A stretch of DNA of 64,000 nucleotides, taken from positions 62,001 to 126,000 of the forward strand of contig JACIWT010000004.1 in the NCBI GenBank assembly GCA_014360825.1. The letters are read 5' to 3'. Source of the DNA: Chloroflexota bacterium (GTDB lineage Bacteria; Chloroflexota; Anaerolineae; UBA2200; JACIWT01). Below are positions 1-7,494 of the stretch, one piece after another. Numbering within the stretch: position 1 is the first letter of the stretch; each line of letters opens with the position of its first letter. A model generated the notes under the pieces. It did no database searches and was not told where the DNA came from. It was given only the letters and a program-made list of their open reading frames with translations. The translations under genes were made by a program, and so were the position numbers.

Positions 1-332
1 CCAGGGGCTTGAATGGAGGCCAAGGTGGGGTAGAACCGGGTGAGGATCTCGCGCATGCCCGCCACTTCTCCCAGCCGGCTGGGTGCGCCTGGGCGGGTGA
101 GCATAGCGCCACGTGGGGTCAGGATGGCGGTATCCTCCACGAAAGTGGAGTCGGGGTGGGATGGGTCGGGTGGCAAGCGAGTGAGGGCGAGACCGCACTG
201 CTGCAAGGCGAAGCAATACCGCTCGTGTTGTTTGAGGGCCAACTCGTAGTCCGGCGGCCCTAGGCCGGCAGTGGTCAGACCGTCGGCAAAGTTAGGGGCG
301 GGTGGGCGGACGATGGCGTGGGTGAAACGCAT
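1..332 (-). CDS. ddaH: Dimethylargininase-like amidinotransferase (DDAH family), 3' part outside window
   Basis: Reading the minus strand from the ATG at 332 gives an open frame running off the left edge, about 110 residues. It begins MRFTHAIVRPPAPNFADGLT and contains GPPDYELALKQHERY, LPPDPSHPDSTFVEDTAIL and LTRPGAPSRLGEV. These are the N-terminal signatures of the DDAH/arginine-deiminase pentein fold: the substrate-binding FVEDT segment and the TRPGAPSR strand. The family hydrolyses N-omega-methylated arginine to citrulline and methylamine or dimethylamine; some bacterial members act on arginine. The catalytic His and Cys lie in the missing C-terminal part, so activity cannot be judged. The start lies 2 nt after the stop of the HEAT-like gene (TGA-CC-ATG), so the pair is probably co-transcribed. 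Confidence 0.8.
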   Translation of the reverse strand, partial: MRFTHAIVRPPAPNFADGLTTAGLGPPDYELALKQHERYCFALQQCGLALTRLPPDPSHPDSTFVEDTAILTPRGAMLTRPGAPSRLGEVAGMREILTRFYPTLASIQAP

Positions 333-334
333 GG

Positions 335-970
335 TCAGGCCGCTCGCCTTTCTGCCTCTCTCATCACCCTCTTCAGTCGTGATGCTTGCGAACTCCTCAT
401 CTCCGTCATCCTGCTTTCCAGGACCCGGAGGAAATCGTCCCGGTTGCTGGCGTTCACTGCCACAGCGGTGCTTTCCGCATGTTGTGGGACATCCTTGGGA
501 CGGCAGGTTTCCAGGTGCTCCAGCAGATAGGGGAATATGGCTTTTCGATATTCGTCCCTCGTGGAGGCGATGGCGGCAAGGATCTTGACCCCGTTGTCTC
601 GCGTGATGACCGAGCCCTGTTCCATCAGGCGCTGGATTTCTCCGACGTGTGGGTATATCTCATCTGCACGGATCGCCGCGATGGTGGACAGAGCGATCAT
701 GCTCCCCCAAACCATGCGGTTGTTCTTGCTCTGCAATAGTCGCAGGAAATCGCCCACATAGTCTGCTATTAGCCCGGGTTCGAGATAGCCGATCTCGTAC
801 AGGACTTTCAGGCGGTCGCTCTGAATGTTCTGGTTCTCGTTCCACAGGTTACGAGCGATTTCCTGTATGCCCTGCCGATCCCTTTTCTCGGCCAGGTCTC
901 TGGCCAGTTCCTGATTGGGAACTTCGTCGCGTCGGTTTTGAAAGTAGGCGATGCGGTTCAAAACGGACAT
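335..970 (-). CDS. HEAT-like alpha-helical repeat protein, function unknown
   Basis: A 211-residue soluble protein of repeated helical pairs resembling degenerate HEAT/ARM repeats, such as IADYVGDFLRLLQSKNNRMVW and IYPHVGEIQRLMEQG followed by DNGVKILAAIAS. No catalytic motif, signal peptide or membrane segment is seen. I chose the ATG at 970 rather than the upstream GTG at 1054: a full AAGGAGG sits 9 nt before it, and the longer frame runs into the palindromic repeat cluster. Such scaffolds usually mediate protein-protein contact. It immediately precedes the dimethylargininase-like gene with a 2-nt gap, suggesting a linked role, but no specific function can be assigned. Confidence 0.72.
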   Translation of the reverse strand: MSVLNRIAYFQNRRDEVPNQELARDLAEKRDRQGIQEIARNLWNENQNIQSDRLKVLYEIGYLEPGLIADYVGDFLRLLQSKNNRMVWGSMIALSTIAAIRADEIYPHVGEIQRLMEQGSVITRDNGVKILAAIASTRDEYRKAIFPYLLEHLETCRPKDVPQHAESTAVAVNASNRDDFLRVLESRMTEMRSSQASRLKRVMREAERRAA

Positions 971-1032
971 AAGTACGCGCCTCCTTGGTCGGGCGGTGCT
1001 GTGGCCGCTGGCGAGCCGAGCGAGGTGAAGCC

Positions 1033-1220
1033 TTATGTTCCCCCGCAGTTGCACTGCGGGTTGCCCTGGTCAGCGCGGCAGTACAACTGCCGCTGAACGA
1101 TGGGCAGTATAACTACCGCTGAACGATGAGGGTTGCCTTTTCACGGCATCTTATGTTCTCCCGCAGTTGCACTGCGGGTCGCCTTGTACCGCGCGGCAGT
1201 ACAACTGCCGCTGAACGATG
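1033..1220. repeat. Tandem pair of GCAGT-hairpin palindromic repeats (family E)
   Basis: Two copies of a unit (about 1033-1101 and 1151-1220) each hold two 8-bp-stem triloop hairpins. These are CCCGCAGT-TGC-ACTGCGGG (1042-1060 and 1160-1178) and GCGGCAGT-ACA-ACTGCCGC (1075-1093 and 1193-1211), followed by the spacer TGAACGATG. A degenerate third copy of the second hairpin lies at 1102-1119. The same hairpins and spacer recur in opposite orientation at 61681-61825. This fills most of the 384-bp gap between the HEAT-like gene and the SARP regulator; apart from the promoter at 1264 I see nothing else there. Confidence 0.85.
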
Positions 1221-1263
1221 AGTACAACGGCTGCTGAACGATGAGCGCGATTTTCGGCATCGT

Positions 1264-1292
1264 TTGACCAGGGACGGGGCCTGGTGTAAAAT
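1264..1292 (+). promoter_or_regulatory. Sigma70-type promoter of the SARP/STAND regulator
   Basis: TTGACC at 1264-1269, a 17-nt spacer and TAAAAT at 1287-1292, about 62 nt before the ATG at 1355. A strong RBS (GGAGG) precedes that ATG. Confidence 0.65.
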
Positions 1293-1354
1293 GTATGGTA
1301 CGATCTTGACAGCCCCTGCATTCGCTCATGCCTTAGCCTCTTGGAGGAGCACAC

Positions 1355-4300
1355 ATGGCCCTCCTGTGCCTGTCTTTTCTGGGGCCACTGGCGCTGTTCG
1401 ACGAAGACCAGCTGCTGCCCCTGCCCGCAACGCAGAAATCGCAGTCGTTGCTGGCCTATTTGGTGATGCACTGCCACCGTACCCAACGCCGGGCCCGGCT
1501 AGCGGGTATGTTTTGGCCCGATGTGCCGGAGGCACGAGCACGCCGCAACCTCAATACCGCCCTCTGGCAAATCCGCCGCGTGTTGCCCTCTGGCGATTAT
1601 CTCTTCACCAGCGCTCAGGAGGTGCAATTCAATTCCCGTAGCGCCTACTGGCTGGATGTGGCCGAATTTGAGTCGTTGCTTTCCTCACTGCCGCCGGGCG
1701 GAACCGAAAACCCTGCACAGTTGGTGCGCTTGCAGCAGGCTGTATCCCTCTACCGCGGGGATTTTCTCGCCGGATTCTACGACGATTGGGTGATAGAGGA
1801 ACGCTACCGCCTGGAAGCGGCGTTCCTGGAAGCACTGGCACGCTTGGCGCTGGCCTGTCAGCGAGAGGGCAAATACGCCGACGCTCTGAATTACGCGCAA
1901 CAATTGTTACATTATGACTCCCTGCGCGAAGACATCCATCGTCTGGTAATCTATCTGCATCTGACTCTGGGTGACACGGTGGCGGCGGTGCGCCAGTGCA
2001 ATCGCTGCCTGACCCTGCTGAAAGCCGAACTGGGTGTGGAACCCAGCCCCGAGACGTTGGCTCTATGCCGTCCCCTGTTTCATGGCCCTTGGCCCACCGG
2101 CGAGGAGATGGACATCGGTCCGACTGTGCGCCCAAGCCCCCGGCAGGCATCGCTCCAAGTGCCACCTTTGGTGGGACGTGACCGCGAATTGGGCCTTCTC
2201 TTGGCAGCCTGGCAGGAGGCAGTCGCCGGACACGGTCGGACGATCCTGGTGAGTGGCGAGGCCGGTGTGGGGAAGACCCGTCTGGTCACCGAACTGGCCC
2301 AGTCCACCGGCTGGCGCGATAGCCTCGCGCTGTGGGGGTGTTGCTATGAATATCCGGGTTCGCTGCCTTATCAACCTTTGACCGAAGCGCTTGAGGCTGG
2401 CCTGCGGTTTGTGCCTCGCCTGCGCCTGGACACGCTATCCCCCTGGATGCTGGCCGAGGTATCCTGGCTCGTGCCCGCCTTACGCCAACGCTGCCCAGAC
2501 CTTCCTCCACCCGCACCCCTTGCGCCCGCCCACGCCCAGGCCCGCCTATTTATCGCCCTCACCGACTTCCTCGCGGTGATGTCTGCCCAGATGCCCTTAC
2601 TACTGGTACTGGAGGACCTGCATTGGGCTGGCGAACCGATGCTGGCCTTCTTCCATTACCTGGCCCGGCACCTGGGCGATAAACGCCTGTTGCTGGTGGG
2701 CACTTACCGACATGAGTACATAACCGCTGAACACCCTCTGGTCGGCATAGCGCGCGAACTGAGCCGCGAGAGATTGCTCTCCGACATCCGATTGGACCGC
2801 CTGTCCGCCGAGGCGGTAACTCATTTCATCGGCGCTCTCACCGACCTGGAGGATCGAGGTGTGTCTCTGGCCCAACATCTCTACCAGGCCACGGGTGGCA
2901 ATCCCTTTTTCCTCATCGAGACATTGCGTGCCCTGGCGGAAAGTGGGAACCTGGATGCGGGAACGAAAATAGACGCGCTGACGCTACCCATTCCCCCGTC
3001 GGTGCGCGCCCTCATCTTGGATCGGGCTGCCCGAATCACCCCAGAGGCACGCGACCTGCTCAATTTGGCAGCCGTGGCCGGACGTGAGTTCGATCTGGAC
3101 TTGCTGGAGGCAGCCTGGGGCAGGGGCGAGGAAGCAACCTTGCAGGCCCTGGATGACCTCTTGCGCTACCACCTCGTGCGCGAGAACCCAGGGCAACGCG
3201 ATTATATTTTCGATCACGATCTCATCTGCGAGGTAGTATATCAGGCTTTGCATCACCATCGTCGGCGGCATCTGCACCGTTTGGTGGGTCACGCCCTACA
3301 GCAACTGGCCGACAAGTTACCGCGCCCGCCGGTGTCGGCCTTAGCCTATCACTTCTACCATGGCCGTGGCCACGACCCCACATTGGCTGCACGCTACGGC
3401 CTGGAGGCTGGCGACCAAGCTCTATCCCACTATGCTCGGCGCGAGGCTCTACACTGGTATCGCCAGAGCCGTACCCTCCTGGACGATGCTGGTCTGACGC
3501 CAGCCAGTGCGCCACCATTGGCCGAGATTTATACGCGCCTTTGTCTGGGCAAAGGAAACGTTTTGTTTCTCTTGGGTGAAAGGGAATCAGCGGAGGCCGC
3601 CTTGCAAGAGGGCCTGCGTTGGGCCAATGCCCTGGGCGATCGGGCAGCCCGCGCCGATCTCTTGTGCGCGCTGGGGCGCACTGCTCTTGAGGCGGGCGAC
3701 TTCGTCGTGACCAAAGACTACTTCCGCCAGGCGGCAACACAGTACCAGGCTCTGCAGGATCGCACCGGCCTGGCCGAAGCCCTCCACCGCTTGGCACGCA
3801 CAGCCTACGATGCCGGCGACGATCCCGCTGAGACCGAGACCCTTTCGCAGCAAGTCCTGGCCCTGAGCCAGGAGATCGACGACCTGAACCAGGGAGGGCT
3901 TGCTCGCTGGGCGTTGGGCCGCATCCATTACCGCCGTGCGCAGTTCGCCGCTGCCGACGCCTATTATGGCCGCGCCCTGGACTGTTTCCGCCAGGTGGGC
4001 AACCGAGAGGATGAGGGATGGACACATCTCCTATGGGGGCTAGTCTATGGGATGCGCTACGAACTGGCGGAGGCGGCCGCGCATTTCGAAGCCTCTGAGG
4101 CCATCTTCCGCGACTTAGAACAGCCCCTGGGCATCGGCGCCAGCCTGACCCAACGCGGGATGGTGTACCTGCGGCGCGGCGAACTGGATCAGGCGCAGGC
4201 GCTCTGGGGGCAGGCCCTGGATATCTTCCGGACCCTGGGCAGCCGGTGGGAGCAAGCGGCGGTCCTATGGCGCTTGGGGCTGTCCGCCTATCAGCGCGGC

Positions 4301-4780
4301 GCTCTGGACGAGGCGCTGACCCATCTGTCTGAAGGCGGGGCACTGGCCCAAGCCATTCGTCATCGCGAACTGTGCCTGTTGATCCACCTGACGGCGGGTG
4401 ACGTCCACGCTGCAGCCGGAGATTGGCCGGCCGCCGAAGCAGCCTACAGCGATGCCCTGGCGCTCGGGCGTGCTACCGATGACCGGCGCTTCCTACCGCG
4501 CATCTGTTGTGGCCTGGCCGGGGTAGCCCTGGCCCGCGGCGATGCAGTAGGAGCCGGCCAATGGTTGCGGGAGGGACGCACCCTGGCCGCATCGGAGGAC
4601 GTGGAGGCGCAGGGGATGCTGTTCCGGTTGGCAGGCGAAGTCGCCGCCGCCCAGGGATTATTAGAGGACGCCCTGGCTCTGCTGCGACGCAGTGTGGCCA
4701 TCCTGTCCGGTCCCCCCGTCCCCTTTGAATTGGCCCGTAGCCAGCACGCCTTAGCCTGTCTGGAGACAAGGCATTTGTAG
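1355..4780 (+). CDS. SARP-type transcriptional regulator with BTAD, STAND/AAA ATPase and TPR repeats
   Basis: A 1141-residue protein. Residues about 1-95 form a SARP/OmpR-like winged helix (LLAYLVMHCHRTQRRARLAG, then the recognition-helix region RARRNLNTALWQIRRVL). Residues about 96-235 form a bacterial transcriptional activation domain of helical repeats. Residues about 270-600 are a MalT/AfsR-like ATPase with Walker A GEAGVGKTRL (about 303) and Walker B LLLVLEDLHWA (about 415). The rest is TPR repeats. The family couples ligand or partner sensing by the TPRs to ATP-driven DNA binding. The ATG at 1355 follows GGAGG and a good promoter. The TAG stop lies inside a 13-1-13 palindrome. It is the nearest upstream gene to the protease cluster, same strand, and may regulate it; that link is inference. 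Confidence 0.88.
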   Translation: MALLCLSFLGPLALFDEDQLLPLPATQKSQSLLAYLVMHCHRTQRRARLAGMFWPDVPEARARRNLNTALWQIRRVLPSGDYLFTSAQEVQFNSRSAYWLDVAEFESLLSSLPPGGTENPAQLVRLQQAVSLYRGDFLAGFYDDWVIEERYRLEAAFLEALARLALACQREGKYADALNYAQQLLHYDSLREDIHRLVIYLHLTLGDTVAAVRQCNRCLTLLKAELGVEPSPETLALCRPLFHGPWPTGEEMDIGPTVRPSPRQASLQVPPLVGRDRELGLLLAAWQEAVAGHGRTILVSGEAGVGKTRLVTELAQSTGWRDSLALWGCCYEYPGSLPYQPLTEALEAGLRFVPRLRLDTLSPWMLAEVSWLVPALRQRCPDLPPPAPLAPAHAQARLFIALTDFLAVMSAQMPLLLVLEDLHWAGEPMLAFFHYLARHLGDKRLLLVGTYRHEYITAEHPLVGIARELSRERLLSDIRLDRLSAEAVTHFIGALTDLEDRGVSLAQHLYQATGGNPFFLIETLRALAESGNLDAGTKIDALTLPIPPSVRALILDRAARITPEARDLLNLAAVAGREFDLDLLEAAWGRGEEATLQALDDLLRYHLVRENPGQRDYIFDHDLICEVVYQALHHHRRRHLHRLVGHALQQLADKLPRPPVSALAYHFYHGRGHDPTLAARYGLEAGDQALSHYARREALHWYRQSRTLLDDAGLTPASAPPLAEIYTRLCLGKGNVLFLLGERESAEAALQEGLRWANALGDRAARADLLCALGRTALEAGDFVVTKDYFRQAATQYQALQDRTGLAEALHRLARTAYDAGDDPAETETLSQQVLALSQEIDDLNQGGLARWALGRIHYRRAQFAAADAYYGRALDCFRQVGNREDEGWTHLLWGLVYGMRYELAEAAAHFEASEAIFRDLEQPLGIGASLTQRGMVYLRRGELDQAQALWGQALDIFRTLGSRWEQAAVLWRLGLSAYQRGALDEALTHLSEGGALAQAIRHRELCLLIHLTAGDVHAAAGDWPAAEAAYSDALALGRATDDRRFLPRICCGLAGVALARGDAVGAGQWLREGRTLAASEDVEAQGMLFRLAGEVAAAQGLLEDALALLRRSVAILSGPPVPFELARSQHALACLETRHL

Positions 4781-4803
4781 GGCAAGATGCCATCTTGCCC
4801 TAC
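4777..4803. repeat. 13-1-13 palindromic repeat overlapping a stop codon (family C)
   Basis: GTAGGGCAAGATG, a single central C, then CATCTTGCCCTAC: a perfect 13-bp inverted repeat. The TAG stop of the SARP regulator (4778-4780) is inside the left arm. A second copy, with two compensating base changes, lies at 23999-24025. Confidence 0.85.
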
Positions 4804-4868
4804 GTGCTGACCGGTGCGTGCGAATAAAACCCCAAGCCTTGAGATAGATTTTTGATAGGCCTCTGTTA

Positions 4869-4901
4869 TGCTGCCACCAAACATTGGCAGCATTTTCGTT
4901 T
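4869..4901 (+). terminator. Weak intrinsic terminator or attenuator upstream of the protease cluster
   Basis: TGCTGCC (4869-4875) pairs with GGCAGCA (4886-4892) over a 10-nt loop and is followed by TTTTCGTTT. The right arm overlaps the -35 of the proposed cluster promoter. Confidence 0.4.
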
Positions 4902-4912
4902 CCGCTTACGAT
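4884..4912 (+). promoter_or_regulatory. Candidate promoter of the protease/conflict cluster
   Basis: TTGGCA at 4884-4889, 17-nt spacer, TACGAT at 4907-4912, about 18 nt before the first gene of the cluster. The -10 matches consensus at four of six bases, so this is a moderate call. Confidence 0.4.
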
Positions 4913-4929
4913 CCACGATAAAGGAGCCC

Positions 4930-5130
4930 ATGATGAGCACTGTAGCCCCTTTGCCTGGCAACCACACGTTCGTCGTTCGTCTCTGGCGAGAGACAGGGGG
5001 CAACACCCCTCAATGGCGAGGATGGATCGAGCACATACAAAGCGGCCAGCGGCGTGCCTTCACCAAACTGACGGAGATGTTGGAGTTCATGGATAATTTT
5101 GTCGCGCTGGGGGAGGGAGAAAACAAGTAA
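4930..5130 (+). CDS. Small conserved protein at the head of the protease cluster
   Basis: A 66-residue protein starting MMSTVAPLPGNHTFVVRLWR. The core (FVVRLWRE, then WRGWIEHIQSG, then LTEMLEFMDNF) looks like a compact alpha/beta domain: two strands, a WRG turn, a strand and a C-terminal helix. AAAGGAG precedes two adjacent ATG codons (4930 and 4933); SD spacing slightly favours the second. An upstream in-frame ATG at 4852 would precede the promoter and has no RBS. I recall similar short 'VRLW...WRG' proteins beside bacterial caspase-like and STAND genes, but cannot name a family. A role as an adaptor or sensor of the cluster is inference. Confidence 0.7.
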   Translation: MMSTVAPLPGNHTFVVRLWRETGGNTPQWRGWIEHIQSGQRRAFTKLTEMLEFMDNFVALGEGENK

Positions 5131-5153
5131 AGCGATGCGTTGGCTAAGACTGG

Positions 5154-5729
5154 CATTTGAGCGGCGCAAGAAATATCAAATTACAAGAGGAGGTTTCCAG
5201 TGGAAGAACAAGAGTTTACAGAAGAAGAGTTCACTGCGGAACTTGTAGCAGCGGCCAAGGATTACATGGCCTTCAGAGAGCAGGAAGCGGCTGGGCTCCG
5301 GCCACTCACTGCAGATCAACTGCCCGCAGACCTCAAGGAAGCGATGGGCCTGGATATCTTTCCCGAGGACATCCAGAATGACATTCTGGCGCTCAGCCAG
5401 AAACTCGCCGACTATATGTTGAGCCTGGCAGAAGAATCAGGTGAAGAGGCCACACCTTGGGGACGCAGTTTCATCAATTGCGCCGCCGATATGCCGTCCA
5501 GGGCGATACACCGTGATGCGATGAGAAATGCCACAACGGTTTGGCGCTACTCCAAGGGCCCCTTGAAACCCGTTAGGCTGCCAGGATCACTTGCCGCCTA
5601 CGGTGGAACATTGATTGGCGGAGCGGCTGGTCACATGTACGGATGTGTGAAGGGCTCCTTTAGGCGATAGTCTAACAGGGGATTGCTGAAGGGGTGGCTG
5701 TGCCAACTGACTCTTGCGCCGCTCAAATG
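5154..5729. repeat. 18-bp perfect inverted repeats flanking one small gene
   Basis: The arm at 5154-5171 (CATTTGAGCGGCGCAAGA) is the exact reverse complement of 5712-5729. The 540-bp interior holds only the 156-residue gene with its own RBS. No direct target duplication is seen outside the arms and no recombinase is nearby. Possible readings are a non-autonomous mobile cassette, an invertible segment, or a large transcript-level structure. Confidence 0.85.
5200..5670 (+). CDS. Unknown protein with acidic N-terminus and Gly-rich C-terminus
   Basis: A 156-residue protein starting at GTG behind AAGAGGAGG. Residues 1-85 are acidic and helical (EEQEFTEEEFTAEL, then DIQNDILALSQKLADYMLSL). Residues about 130-152 are hydrophobic and Gly-rich with GxxxG spacing (GSLAAYGGTLIGGAAGHMYG), ending in a basic KGSFRR. 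The tail could be a membrane-active or glycine-zipper segment like that of some small toxins and bacteriocins; this is inference from composition. No family is recognised. The gene is enclosed by perfect 18-bp inverted repeats, unlike its neighbours, so it may have been inserted into the cluster separately. Confidence 0.65.
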   Translation: MEEQEFTEEEFTAELVAAAKDYMAFREQEAAGLRPLTADQLPADLKEAMGLDIFPEDIQNDILALSQKLADYMLSLAEESGEEATPWGRSFINCAADMPSRAIHRDAMRNATTVWRYSKGPLKPVRLPGSLAAYGGTLIGGAAGHMYGCVKGSFRR

Positions 5730-5793
5730 TTGACCTCAGAGCCTCTGAAAATACCAATCGAGTGCTACTCGCACACGTTATAGAGGTGAGGAA

Positions 5794-6348
5794 ATGAGTT
5801 CCGATCTGTTGCTTCTACAGGTCGTCGCTGTGGTTTTTGTCGTGGCCGCGAATCTGCTGTCGGAGATTGGACTTCCTTGGCTGCGGCGCTGCGTGTGGCC
5901 ACGGGTACGCCAGCGGTTGATTTCCGAAGAGGAGCGAATCTCAGAGGAGGAGCAAGAACGGGTCGCGCCGGTGCACCTACCCTGGTACTGGATTGCGCCG
6001 GTCGAAACCGGTATTCTGGAGGTGGCGCTGGCCATGACTGCGGCGGCGATGGCATTGCCCGCCTTCGCTCAACCAGGAATCGGGACGCCCCCCTATGTGG
6101 TGTGGGGCTTTCAGATCGCCCTCCTGCTATCGGCTTCACTGGCTGCCCTCTCCACAGTATGGCTGTACCGGATCTACGTCAGACAATTGAGGAGCCCAAC
6201 CACCGTAAGGGGAGCGGCAGATCCCGATGCACAGAATGGGGGCAACCCGTTGTCCGTTCGACAGTCTGGCCCATATTCCCTTTTGGCCTATGCGATGATT
6301 CTTCTGTTGATCAGCCTAGCCTTACTGCCTTTGATGGTTACGCTTTGA
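5794..6348 (+). CDS. Four-helix membrane protein of the protease cluster
   Basis: A 184-residue protein with predicted transmembrane segments near residues 3-25, 64-90, 101-126 and 158-180. A charged loop at about 30-62 (RQRLISEEERISEEEQERV) lies between the first two. GAGGTGAGG precedes the ATG. No enzymatic motif is visible. It sits between the small genes and the two proteases on the same strand, with a 40-nt gap to the trypsin-like gene. A role as membrane anchor, receptor or pore for the proteolytic module is plausible but unproven. Confidence 0.72.
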   Translation: MSSDLLLLQVVAVVFVVAANLLSEIGLPWLRRCVWPRVRQRLISEEERISEEEQERVAPVHLPWYWIAPVETGILEVALAMTAAAMALPAFAQPGIGTPPYVVWGFQIALLLSASLAALSTVWLYRIYVRQLRSPTTVRGAADPDAQNGGNPLSVRQSGPYSLLAYAMILLLISLALLPLMVTL

Positions 6349-6388
6349 GACATCAGCAGGAAGCACATTCAAATTAAGGAGGTGGAGG

Positions 6389-7483
6389 ATGGACCGCACC
6401 GCAGAATTGATAGCGAAAACAAGGCATCTCTTGCCCGATCTCGATGAGTTGGAAGAGGTCCTGGCAGAAGAGCCGGAGACGATCATCTCTCGCGCTTTTC
6501 CTGTCGCTGAGTCCGAATTGCGGGCCCGTGGGATGCTATCGCGCGGTATTGTGCCAATGGAGTTCAATGAACTTGACGTGGCCACGGAACGGGAAAGAAT
6601 GCGGATCGTCGGTGCGGCTCGGCGTGCGGTGAGCAAAATCCGCGCCAGGGGCGAGGACGCCGTACTCGAACCAGATGAGGCAAACAGTTATGAGGCTATC
6701 GTCTGGATGGTGGGTCGGCCCGCGATCTTGATTCAAAACGGCCGCTTCTTCCCGCCGCCTCGCGGATGGGAGACCCTGGAAGAGGTACGGGCCAGCATAG
6801 AGAAGACGTGCCAGAGCGTAGGTCGCATCGAGGTGTCTGGGCATCCATTGTTGGATTGGATCGGTACGGGATTCCTCGTCGCCGAAGACGTGGTGATGAC
6901 CAACCGCCATGTGGCAAAGGAATTCTGCCGTTTGGGGGAGAGCGGACACTGGGTATTTGAACTGGGGATGGAGTCACGCATTGATTACGTCGAAGAACTG
7001 GGCGCTCTCGAATCTGCAGAGTACGCTCTCACAGAAGTGATTGGCATCCACGAGGAGTTTGATCTGGCGCTGTTTAGGGCATCCCACCACTCGGTTCAAG
7101 GAGAGGGGCCACCGGAGCCGCTTACCATCGCCACAGAAGTGCCGGGCGCGAGGGAGGGCCGCAAAGTCTATGTGGTGGGCTATCCAGAGTGGGACGGCCG
7201 CCGGAATGATCCCGAGGTCATGCGCCGCATTTTCAACGACGTCTACGGCGTCAAGCGTCTTCAGCCTGGTGAGATGCGAGAGGTGTTCGGTGATCGCCCT
7301 CTGTTTTACCACGATTGTTCTACGCTGGGCGGCAATTCCGGCTCTTGTGTCGTGGATCTGGAGACCAATCAGGTTATCGGGCTTCACTTCAGTGGCCGCT
7401 ATCTCGAAGCCAACAAGGCCGTGGCCCTGTGGGCGCTCCGCAATGATCCGCTGATCAGGCAGGCTAGTGTGCACTTCGACTGA
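6389..7483 (+). CDS. Trypsin-like serine protease with N-terminal helical extension
   Basis: A 364-residue cytoplasmic-type protein without signal peptide. Residues 1-110 form a charged helical extension (LLPDLDELEEVLAEEPETI). The trypsin-fold domain follows, with His174 in VVMTNRHVA, Asp225 in EEFDLALFR and Ser317 in GGNSGSCV; GTGFLVAEDVV precedes the His as in S1/S46-like bacterial proteases. All three catalytic residues are present. AAGGAGGTGGAGG precedes the ATG. It is followed after 11 nt by the caspase-like gene. Intracellular trypsin-like proteases adjacent to caspase-like or STAND genes are known from predicted bacterial conflict systems; here it is probably an effector or an activator in a cascade. 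Confidence 0.88.
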   Translation: MDRTAELIAKTRHLLPDLDELEEVLAEEPETIISRAFPVAESELRARGMLSRGIVPMEFNELDVATERERMRIVGAARRAVSKIRARGEDAVLEPDEANSYEAIVWMVGRPAILIQNGRFFPPPRGWETLEEVRASIEKTCQSVGRIEVSGHPLLDWIGTGFLVAEDVVMTNRHVAKEFCRLGESGHWVFELGMESRIDYVEELGALESAEYALTEVIGIHEEFDLALFRASHHSVQGEGPPEPLTIATEVPGAREGRKVYVVGYPEWDGRRNDPEVMRRIFNDVYGVKRLQPGEMREVFGDRPLFYHDCSTLGGNSGSCVVDLETNQVIGLHFSGRYLEANKAVALWALRNDPLIRQASVHFD

Positions 7484-7494
7484 AAGGGGGCGAG

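Noticed and set aside
1033-1220. CRISPR-like array
   Set aside because: Only two units, each a pair of hairpins, no uniform unique spacers and no cas genes.
3222-4343. 373-codon open frame antisense to the SARP regulator
   Set aside because: Arg/Pro-rich shadow of a GC-rich gene; no homologous motif and no start signal.
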